Source: Tubulanus polymorphus
Lineage: Eukaryota > Nemertea > Palaeonemertea > Tubulaniformes > Tubulanidae
Length of the DNA: 64,000 nucleotides
Assembly (NCBI RefSeq): GCF_964204645.1
Contig: NW_027437438.1
Coordinates: 1 to 64,000 of the forward strand
Reading direction: 5' to 3'
Numbering within the stretch: the first letter of the stretch is position 1; the number at the start of each line of letters is the position of its first letter. The notes under the pieces are model-generated. The model was given only the letters and a program-made list of their open reading frames with translations, searched no databases and was not told the DNA's origin. A program made the translations under genes and the position numbers. Below are positions 54,186 to 64,000 of this stretch, piece by piece.

Positions 54186-57100
54186 GACCCAATGGTTTAA
54201 TCAGTATTTTGCAAAATGAGCAATCATTCAAATATAGCAGTTACCCAGCATGTACGACAATTGAAATTGGATGGAGCTGCTCAGCAACGAGTTTGTTTAC
54301 AGCTACTTCCACCGAAGGTTTCTTCCCTAAGAAATTTGAAAGAAAATTCCGATTTATTCGTGAGACCAATGAATTCTGGCTTGGATGTAAGATCAACTGC
54401 TTTTAAAAATGAACAGGGACTTTTAACTGATGAAGATAAAGATACAGCAAACAATATATGTGGAGTATTGGCATCAACATCTAATTTAAAAGCATCTGGT
54501 GTGCGCCTAATTCCTAATTCAACTAGTGATTATTCAGGAAAATTGGAACCAGTTATTCAAGGGCAATCTACTGAAATAGGAAAAGTCATTTTATCGCCAT
54601 CAATGAATGATCCTGAAGTTGATTCAGGCACAGGTAGGTGAAACATTTTGCCATCATAGAATTTCCAATTTCGGCGTATTCTACTGTTTTATCATTGGTT
54701 TTTCCCTGTTCAGTAGCAAACCATTGCATTGGATTATTAATCAGGCTTTCTGCTGCCTTCATTGAAAACCCACTTGATAATCTTTATTATAAGGGTTTCT
54801 GCTGCTTCGCCGAAACCCTCTTGTAATTCGGTTGATCATTATTATTACTTGTCCCATTTCCAGCCAAAAATTTTTCAAGAAATGAAACGCCTCTCAGATT
54901 CGACTACTAACAGCCTGTAAACGTTATCTTCAATTCGCAGAGATATATAACCTATCGATGCACTGTTTTAAATTTGCGTTTTGCTATATATTATGAATTA
55001 ATCTCGCGTATTTACTGGGACTAAAAAGCGACAAGAAAACGCAAAGAATCGTCATCCATTGATAAAAGTGCACCCAGAGAAAGCCTAAATTTACCGGAAG
55101 ACCTTGAGCATCTACTCAACCGTAAGTCAGGGATTCGGACTCACATTAGTCCGGACACGTCAATTCTCGCCATCTGATTCATATATGACCGATTCAAAAA
55201 GCAAATGTTTTCGCAAATCAAGTTATCGGACTGATATAAGTCCCAATCCGTCATTTCCCGTTTCTGATTCATCTATTGCCGCCATTTTGTACCATCTTCC
55301 GTTTGGCAGATGAACTCAACATTACCTAAATCACTTCAAAGACGTCGACGCAGTTGATGCCACATCATGTTTGAATCCCGACAATGCTATAATTTTAGTA
55401 GTAGTAGTAGTAGTAGTTAGATGCATGAGCCAATTGGCCCTTTCATCCTCATTGTCCTCTTCGTGTCTCATTGGGCATATGTGGTTCGCCTTATAGTCGC
55501 AACTTTGTACAAATTTTATACATATAAATAGTTTGTGAGTGATTGTTAGTATATAAGGACGAAAAGGATTCCCCCACTCGTGTGACACCCAGCTGTGGAT
55601 CTGGCAACACCTCTATGACTTAACCAATTACTGAACAAGTCTAGGCGCACGGAGTAGACAACTACCCCACCGACATGCACCCTGGGTATACCATTCCGAA
55701 TGAGAGCATCATTTCATGTTGCTAGATCTAAGTGCTGCATTTGACACAATCGACCATGACATTCTACTTAAACGCCTCGAATACCGTTTCAGAGTGACTG
55801 GAGTCGTACTGGATTGGTTTAAAACATTTTTGTCAGAACCAACAACAAGTTGTTCTAAACAGGCAGTCATCTTCAATTTTTAGGCCAGCCTTAGGCTCAG
55901 CCTATTACTATACAAATGGAGCGAATTTAAATGACATGGTTTCCAGAGTAAAGGCTCTTTAACTGTGCAACTGAGCATATATTCATACAAATCATTCATT
56001 AGAGCATTATCCATTTGCCAAACTCTACGTAGCTGAATTTTGAAAGAGGGCCTCGTTAAAATTTATATGAGCTTTTTAGCGAATATCTGATCGCAGAATT
56101 ATTGGTTTTGAAAAGCCAATCAGAAAGCAAATGCTCCTCTATGATTGGCTTAGCCGCAGAAATGAGCAGGCATTCACGTGAACCCGCGGTATCGTCTACC
56201 GTTTTACATCTGGGTTTTATTTTCAGATCTAAAATTGTATTTCAAGATCGATTTCTGTGAAAGCTTTAGTTGATTTGGTTTTTGGGAGGAATATTTTTAT
56301 TAGCACTACAGAAAATATCATTGACCATTGTGCAAAGTCCGGGAAAAATTGCTTTTTCTTAAATCAGATAGATGACCTTGATATGCTAATTAGCCATGTG
56401 CTCGAACTACAAATTCAATCAAATTTTATTCTCTAAACTGCAATAGTCTGTTACTTGGTACAAGTCAGTACAATATAAAAAAGTTGCAGATTATCCAAAA
56501 CTCTGCTGCCCGACTTGTAACAAGATCAAAAAAGTTTGACTCGATTACGCCAATATTTGCTGAGCTACACTGGCTTCCAGTTGCTAAACGCATTGATTTC
56601 AAAGTTCTGCTCATGGTTTTTGAAGTATTGAATGATTTGGCACCAAGTTACATTTGTGATCTAATCACATTATATACTCCTACCCAGATCCTTACGATCC
56701 ACTTATACAATTTTACTAAATCTGTCTCATTTAACACCAAATTTTACGGCCACCGCGCCTTTGCCTCAGCAGCTCCAATCTTATGGAATGCTTTACCTTT
56801 TAGAATAAGATCCTGGAGTGATGTAGTTACTTTTAACACTGAGCTGAAAACTTTTCTTTTTAGGCAATATTTTAATTGACTGTTCAAATTTGTTTTTATA
56901 GCCTTGTATATTTGTAAACCGCGCTGAAATGTATACGGAGCGCGGTATATAAGAAATAAATGTTATTATTATTTACAGTGCTTCATCTAGCATTAAAAAA
57001 GTGCAGGGTGCTGATTTGAAATAAGGGCATTTTTGTGCGTGATTCCATTGGAGGAACCTGCAATGTTCCCTATTGTATAGAATCGAGGTACCCCCTACTA

Positions 57101-60100
57101 CGATTGAGGACTAGAAACTATGTTTAACTCTGATTTTGCCATGAGTGGCAAACTTGACCACAGTACATCCTTACACCTATGCCTGTCAATGAACAAAAGT
57201 TAATCTATTGATAGGGCTTTCAAAATGATTTGGAAAACCAGTTGCATATTTTTAATCTTAGAAATATCAAATTAATTGATGTCAATTGATAGTGTTAGTG
57301 ATAGGCAAGTAACTGTTGATAATTGGTAAGCAGCCAGCTTAAGAACACATTATTGCTATTAGGTTACTCAAACTAATTGTCTCTGCGAGTCTCTCTGTGA
57401 GTTCACCGAAAAAAGTTTTTCACTTTGTATATATAAATTTGTCTAATAGTCTAGATAAAAAGATCCAGAGCATCACGATGTGTTCAAAACGAAACAATCC
57501 ATTGGATATTCACTACTAGCTTTACAACGGCAGTCGCTAGAGTGATTGGCAGTAGTTTGGAAGTCACCCAATTTCCTGGAAACTTAAACTAGGCCACGCG
57601 TACGAGGCACGTTTTCACACGATGCACACTGACTGCAGTACATTTAAATATAACCACTGATCACATGAGCTACTATCGTTGATATCATATGAGATATTTC
57701 ATAGCCGTCGCAGGATACTTACTAACAGTGGGATGCGAAGGCTTATTTTGAAAGCCCTGGCTCATTACTCGTGACTGACAACGGCAGGAGGGTGGCACAA
57801 GGGCCAGCATGGGACACATCTGAAGGGCACAAGGGCGGCTATTTTCGGGGGCGGGGCAGAACGCACCTCTGTTTTTGGCTAGATGAAGCACTGATTTATT
57901 ATCTAGGAGGTGCCGTACAGGTCACACTTGTAAAATCTTTCAATTGCTACTAGTCCTACAATCATTATCTGATATTGACAAAGCTTGGTTTGTAGATGCT
58001 ATGGGCCAAGGGCTAAAAAGTTATAGAGCTGTTTTCTGGATTTGAACTCTTGAGAGTGCTGTGTAGGTGGTCCTTGTAAAATCTTATCATAAAACAGCGG
58101 AGCAATATCTACCGATAGCCTGCTTAATTAAAATCGTTGTTTATTTCTGAATGCAAATTCTTCACTGAACAAATTGATGCATAAAGGTAGATCAACCTAA
58201 TTAACAAAATTAACAACCATTAACAAAATTATTGATCAAAACGCGCAAGTGCGACAGACTAGTCCATGCAACTGCCACCAGGGGACTTTGAAAGAACCAT
58301 ATGTTCTGTTATGCTATTTTGGTACATCGATACTTTTTACGTGGTAGCCCTTGTTCGAGCTGGATCATATCCAGCCGATTGTTGACCCAGGTTGCGCTTA
58401 TTGGAAATAAGTTATAATTTATGGAATGTAGAATTATTTTCGATGACGCTTCCCAGTGCGATACCGGGTATATAAACCAGTTAGGCAGAAAACCCGTTAT
58501 CGCTGCTATGCAGCTATATTTATTAATAGAATTTATTATTATTATCTGTATACGAAACTATGTACCAAATAGTGTCGCCGTGAAGAAGAATTGGGCCTTG
58601 AAATTTTGTGTGGTAGTCAATCATTGTATAAACTAATGCCACGGGTACAAACGGGTGTGAAAATGTTTATAGGGGGCCAAATAGAGGCAGACAAAATTTC
58701 AGCCAATCACTAAGCAGGAATTCTAATCATAGACTCTTACTGCATTAAAACAATTCTACAGTACAGTAACATGCAGTCACAATGGCCCAGTGAGTAGAGG
58801 TCAGGAGGTTGAGTCCTGCACAGATCCGCATATATTTTGTTTACCTCCAATAGTTACCGGTCTCCGGTACAGGTCATCAAAGCTTATAGGGTCTCCACAG
58901 GCATGGCCACATAGATTTGAAACCATTCTGTATCACAAGTACTAGGCTGCATTGACAAATTCTGTACATAATATTAATCAGAATTCCACTGTTTACTCAC
59001 TGTGAGCCTCTAAACATTGAAATTTAAGCCCGATTCAAAAATGGTCACCGGAAAACGTTATGTATTTTCCATTTACTGGTCGACATACACTCGGGGTGTA
59101 TTTTACACTCAGGCATTTCACCTGATGTTGGGAGCATCAGTTGTCTTTAGTAACATTCTAGTTATAACTTTGCTGCATTTGGGTTAAATGCTGAAATTAG
59201 GTCAGGAAACAGGAAATTTGAAGTCTGGATGCCACTCAACGACATGCTGATGGAGATAACCAAATGTATCTTCAGGTTTTCAGCCTGTCTGTATAGTAAA
59301 TTTAGATTAGGGGTGCGCTTTGGATCAAGGGCTGTTAACATATATTTCAATTATTTGATAATTTCATAGATAGCTTGAACTCATATCAGAAGTCAATATT
59401 TAATGTTCTTCCAATATCAAAGCCTATTTTCAAGTGATCATATGGCATATATCTGTACATTTTTCTAGAGTGATACATATTTAGGAAGTATTGTTTTCAT
59501 TTATTTATAACCCAGCTTGATTTAATGATAGCTAAAATTTTCTTAATTTAGTTTGAAATCTGTGGTTAGTTGAAAAGTGTAGTTTTTCCTTGACAACCAT
59601 TATCCCTTTCGGGCTCCCATATTTAGTGATTGAACTACTTTTTCCAGGTTCTTGGTAACCATGGTATTTCTTATACTATTGGAATGTGTTTATATATATG
59701 TATAAATATTCTGTTTTCCAGATTCTGACTTTGTTGCTGCCATGGTTACAATATCGACTCAGCACTCACAGACTGAAAGTTCTGATATCCTTGCAGTTCA
59801 GGATGATTCCCCAGCACTTAATTTGCCTCAGCTTGTGAGTCGATTGAGTGCACGTGAGAAAGTAGATTCAAGTCCCACAGTTCTTTACCCATGTGATCTC
59901 TGTGGTAAAACTTATGCATCTCGCAAAAACATGAGACGTCACAGAGTGATTCATGAAACACCGTCGCAGCATACTTGCCGTCTGTGTCAGAAATCATTTC
60001 TACGGTCCGATGCCTTGCGACGACATTTAAAAACTCATGAAATTGATGTTAATCATCCTCAAAAACAGAAGATAGCAGCAATGTCCTGTTTAGAAGATGG

Positions 60101-60716
60101 TGAGGTAATTCTTCGAGGTAAAGGACGCCCACTTATTTGTAAAAAGATTGGAAATGTAAATGATGATATTAGTATGGCTGCTGCAGTGATATTAATGGAA
60201 AATCAGGAGGACAAACGTAAGGCAGCTGCAGAAGCTGAGGAAAGAAAAAAGCGGCTTATTGCTCGCCAAATCCAAAATACTATAACGCTTGCGATGAAAG
60301 AAGACAAAAAAACCAAAGTGTTTGAACAGGGAGAAGTGGAAGTTAGACAGAGGTCAGAAAGCAATTTTGCAATGTCTTTAGAAGTTGGAGGCAAATCCAA
60401 AGGGCATTCAAGAAAAAGACAACAGGAAAAGGAGATTGAGGAAAGATTATTACGTGAAGAAGAAGAACGGTATGAGGAGGCAAAACGCTTAAGGTTAGAG
60501 CAAGAGAGAATTGAACAGTTGCAGGCAAATTCTGATTCAGATGCTGAAACTTCATCTGCTGCTGCAGTTATAGCGGAAATGAATGTCAACCAAACAAGCT
60601 ATAGCCATGATATGTTACAAATGATTCAAAAGCAAGGGAAATCTATGAAATCATCAAAAAGAAGCACATGTAATATTCTTAAAAGGCGTTCCCCTCGGAC
60701 TATAAGTAATAACTGA
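54186..60716 (+). CDS. Host C2H2 zinc-finger protein, two coding exons
   Basis: Coding exons 54216-54633 and 59722-60716 give 470 residues. The acceptor TTTTTCAG ends at 54185. ATG 54216 follows an in-frame TAA and has A at -3. The donor GTAGGT is at 54634, the next acceptor TGTTTTCCAG ends at 59721, and phase 1 joins exactly. Exon one (139 codons) has no known domain. Exon two has two adjacent fingers, [21 protein letters not shown]-type and CRLCQKSF...RRHLKTH (C-x2-C-x12-H-x3-H). After a GRP-containing basic patch come two charged coiled-coil regions ([32 protein letters not shown]) and a serine/lysine-rich end. It is likely a nuclear DNA-binding regulator. An upstream untranslated exon is implied but not seen. 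Confidence 0.8.
54634..59721 (+). other. 5.1 kb intron with transposon fragments
   Basis: Intron of the zinc-finger gene. It contains a (GTA)n run at about 55397-55418, a LINE fragment at 55717-56975 and otherwise unassigned DNA. No nested gene or structured RNA was recognised. Confidence 0.7.
55717..56975 (+). mobile_element. CR1/L2-like LINE fragment, internally interrupted
   Basis: 55717-55842 encodes reverse transcriptase core sequence ([20 protein letters not shown]). After about 600 bp without homology, 56484-56879 encodes the end of the protein ([19 protein letters not shown]...[13 protein letters not shown]...[11 protein letters not shown]), typical of CR1/L2/Jockey-type LINEs. A 3' end with TTATTATTATT follows at 56960-56975. 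Same orientation as the host gene. Confidence 0.8.
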
Positions 60717-62100
60717 TTTTTTGTACCATGTTATTCCTTATCAATATCATCAGAAATAGTGAGGCAAAATGAGGAAGAATTGTGGGTTTTGGTGAATGTA
60801 CCCAAGTTGGTATGTATAATGCAATGATTTTTCCACAAAGCCTTTTAAATTACTTTTTGGTCCACTTAAATGTTTTCATTAGAATATTTCAATTGTATGA
60901 CCATCATGGTTTTCCATCTAGTTACTTTTAGAAGTTATGTTCATCTCAATTTTCAATCTAATGATTTGCAAAAAAGTTTTTTCGTTTCTTCCATCACTTG
61001 AATATAATTCATCACAATTCTACTTCTTTTTCATATTCTACAGTCCTTGCCAGGTTTCATGTAGAAAATGCTCAGATGAAGAAAAAAAAAATTACCTTCC
61101 ATTTAAAGTACCTGTCATAGAAAAACTTTTTTCATTTCATTATTTTTTCCCGCTGCGCCCTCCCACTCTTATCTTGAAATCTCCGAGTTATTAAAAAAGG
61201 GCTGATTCCCATTTTGCACAAAATTCTAAATGATTGCCACCAAAAAATGAAATTGAACATAAAACAATTGGGCTGAATTAAGTCTGGCTTGGGATTGTTT
61301 ATGAGGATTTAAGGGGATTGAATACTGATGCTTACCTTATTTGGGATGTCAGGCTCCGATGTCTGTACGCAATTGGCTTGACAAATGGGCGATTCACCTG
61401 AGCATTTCTGAAACAAGGTAGGGTAAAGTTCATCCTGAGAAGAATTGCATTTTGAAAGTCATTGAGGTGCATAAATTATGTATCATTATTTAACCCCTTC
61501 CCCCTTTGTACACAATTGTATGCAATTTAATGAAAACTCCCTCCCCACAAAGCGTATGTAATAAATGGGGGTAGGTCTGAAACACGGCCCCGGTCCCGGC
61601 CGCGGCCGCACACGTCTATAACACGGCCCAGGCCCCATTTACGATAATACAAAATGCTAAAGTTGTAAATACTAATACTTTTGCGAGTTTATGTATCGGT
61701 TACAGTTCTATTTGAATTTACTTTGCACAGTTTGGTGAATCAACTTGCCATCATTTTTACACTGAACTCGTTGAAAATGTGACAAATCTCCAAGCAATGA
61801 ACACGGAAAGAGTACAGCTAGGGATAAGTTGATTTTTGTATGTGAGAGAAAGTGCATGGAAGTGTGAATTAACCCTTTTCTTCTCTTATGTAACATTTCT
61901 TTTTTGGGTGGTATATCCTACAAGCTATGCTTTTTTATATCTTCTCTGATAAATTATGTAAATTTATACGTAATTTTTGCAAAAACATCATAATTTATAA
62001 TAAATTTATATTAGGCCTATTTGCTATAAATTGCTATAATTTTCAGAAAATGGACAAACAAACAATTATAGTGTTCGTTTTATCCCACAATGATCAACTA
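60717..62100 (+). other. 3' UTR and downstream flank
   Basis: Starts directly after the stop at 60716. A candidate polyadenylation signal AATAAA is at about 61560. A GC-rich island (GGCCGCGGCCGC, about 61595-61607) stands alone. No further gene is supported. Confidence 0.4.
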
Positions 62101-62103
62101 GTA

Positions 62104-62898
62104 CAGTCTACCTAGGATGTAACGTAGCAGTCGGGACCAGATAATTTATATGTTATAACCGAAATACGGTATACGTATAAACCGTAGAAACTTCGTTATA
62201 TCCGAATGTCATTTAAAGGCCGACTTCAAGTATAAAAGGTCCATCATCTGTCAGACATGGCAGTATCTCTGAACCCATGGAGCAGTCAAGAGCTCCAGCG
62301 TTGAAACTGGTATTTCCCTAACATCTCAGTCAGCTTACCGATTTGGACCCTCCTTTTTTGTCAGGGATATGTGTAAACATGTAATATAGTCATATCTATG
62401 GCTTAAAATTTAGTTTAAGCCCTCCTTTCCAATGAAGTTTAGATAGCTTGCGTGTATGCCTATGGTAGCCCTGGCAACAGTTGACGTTGGCGTACATGAT
62501 TCACGAGCTATGCTCATGTAGAAATCTATTTAGGTCAGCACACCATAAACCGTGATATAACGTATATGTTAGTTTTGTGATGGAAACTATCGATCACTCG
62601 ACATGACACGAGTGCGTACAGCAGTAGGGATATTACACTGTATTAACATTTTCGTTTTTAACTGTTATTTTATTTCTAATTTTTTAATTTATGCGATACA
62701 TTATATCCGAGGATAATTACGTTGATTTTACTAATTGGGACCGAATAATTTATACGATATAAGCGTCTACGTTATAAAAAGTATGGTATATTCAATGTTT
62801 TTTTAAGGCCTAATAGAAGGAAAAAAGTTTGGACTGGAAATGATACGATATAAGTGAATCTACGGTAAAGCCAATGACGTTACATCCAAGGTAGACTG
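62104..62898. mobile_element. pogo/Tigger-like MITE
   Basis: 795 bp. The ends CAGTCTACCTAGGATGTAACGT (left) and, inverted, CAGTCTACCTTGGATGTAACGT (right) are flanked by TA on both sides, the target duplication of the Tc1/mariner/pogo group. Internal GGGACC.GATAATTTATA and CGATATAAGC motifs repeat near each end. It has no transposase. Confidence 0.75.
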
Positions 62899-64000
62899 TA
62901 GATACATAATAATCAACAACAAAAAAAAACAGGCAACAAAACATACTCTCACCCAAATAAGAATCACCAGTTGAAGGAGGTAAATAACTCAGTTTCCCTA
63001 AAGTAAATTATCCACACGAGCTTTTCGGGTATTGTGTTGGTGATACATTTAAGGTAGAAAAGTTGATTTGTTGGCACAAAGTAATGCACTCTTAATGCAG
63101 GTCTTAGGTTATTTGTTATACTTAACCTAAGAACCAAAAAAACCTAAGGCCCCTGAAATATTGAGCTGCTTCTTCCTACCTTAGGGAATATTGGGTATTT
63201 TTTCATGCATTCTATTTTGGTTTATTTTAAACGAAGACGAAGGTTTTTTTCAAAAGTTTCAATTGTAATTTTACCATTTATTCATTGAAATATTTAGCCC
63301 AGATATATTTTGCTTGCCAGTTGATTACTGCTGATGATGTAAACAAAAGAGACATCGAATATTTTGTCAATTGCAAGCTGTTGAGCTCTTAGAGAAGTTA
63401 TGTTCATCTCAATTTTCAATGTTTATCTCGTTTGAATGCCAGACAATTTTGGTATCCCTACATCGAGAGCAAGGGCTCGAGACTACACTAAGTTCACGTC
63501 GACAGTTCCACAACCTTCATGATAAGGGAAGTAGGCTAGACCTAAAGTCTATCCTTGTGGTTATGATTGCGGTGCATCAAACAGTTCATATCATCGCAGA
63601 TCTGGAACCCTGTGGTTTCTATGTGCTCAACTCTGCAAGTAACTGAGGTCAGGCAACAACTACATTCGGGAGTGAATAATACTAAAGTTTTCCCATTCTG
63701 GTCATTCACTTCTCTTTATTCCTCTAGATTTGGTTTTTTCTTGTATATTCTCAAAGTACACCGATTACTTAAAATGTATTTAAGCATGGAATTCATGTTT
63801 TCGTGGATTAATTTCTTATTTTGTGCACTTAACAAAGCTAGACATGCGCAAATGACTATTTGTGGATTTGATTATTGTCTCATGAGTCGTACGTACTGTG
63901 CTGCTCTTTTGCTTAAACACCGTCCAAATATAATGTTTCAACTTAAAAATTAGTTCTGACACTTTCTAATGTAAACATCGACTTGGGTATCCTCGGAAAA
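62899..64000. other. Intergenic, no gene seen
   Basis: Open frames at 63371-63646 and 63567-63953 have no recognisable product. A 28-bp sequence at about 63393-63420 (AGAAGTTATGTTCATCTC...) also occurs at 60931-60958, so this flank shares a small repeat with the gene's 3' region. Confidence 0.4.

Noticed and set aside
55104-55313. Possible small gene in the intron
   Set aside because: The frame covers two diverged copies of a short repeat (TCGGACT..AGTCC.. CCGTCA). No coding signature.
58780-58820. tRNA-like boxes (TGGCCCAGTGAG, GGTTGAGTCCTGC)
   Set aside because: Box A to box B spacing is only about 25 nt, too short for a tRNA or intact SINE head, and no cloverleaf is apparent.

Overview
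This is metazoan DNA, probably from a marine invertebrate. The evidence is spliced host-type exons with GT-AG introns, a C2H2 zinc-finger gene, and a dense mixture of animal transposon classes. No bacterial gene organisation is present. The phylum cannot be fixed from the sequence alone.

Layout. Positions 1-7245 are one very large foldback element: arms of more than 1.3 kb at 1-1390 and 5340-7245 are reverse complements, and the middle holds a small multi-exon gene whose reading frame survives across four predicted introns. Positions 8006-29904 hold an AT-rich 21.9 kb Polinton/Maverick-type (virus-like) element, called element A here. It encodes a DDE integrase with a C-terminal chromodomain, a FtsK/HerA-type packaging ATPase, a protein-primed-type family B DNA polymerase, candidate major and minor capsid proteins, several small membrane proteins, a coiled-coil membrane protein, a zinc-finger protein and an HNH nuclease. 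All its genes are on the minus strand. A 4,677 bp block (non-coding DNA, HNH, zinc finger, capsid, tail of the coiled-coil gene) is tandemly duplicated. Each end of element A is itself a palindrome.

Positions 29990-33505 hold a small inverted Polinton fragment split by a Penelope-like retroelement (30168-33358) with 550 bp terminal repeats. Each repeat carries a recognisable hammerhead ribozyme core. Positions 33513-42142 are a second, more decayed Polinton (element B) with orthologues of the A genes. Its integrase/ATPase block is inverted, and a different zinc-finger gene stands where A has the HNH gene. The right end of B is broken up by a minisatellite (41757-44110) and a foldback MITE (42143-42852).

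Positions 44110-54185 are decayed transposon DNA: a truncated transposase-like ORF, a foldback element, a piggyBac N-terminal fragment, a zinc-finger (BED-like) fragment and perfect palindromes. Positions 54186-60716 hold two coding exons of a host C2H2 zinc-finger protein, whose 5.1 kb intron contains a CR1/L2-like LINE fragment. Positions 60717-64000 are 3' flank with a pogo-like MITE.

The most unusual signal is in the Polintons. Almost every gene starts inside TAAATG, and upstream of it there are two distinct conserved motifs: a T-tract 6-7 nt before TAAATG for the membrane, coiled-coil and capsid genes, or an A-tract followed by TATGTAT for polymerase, penton, zinc-finger and HNH genes. 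Orthologous genes in A and B keep the same class. This looks like a start-site-overlapping promoter system with two gene classes. All positions were read by eye; identities and counts are not computed alignments.
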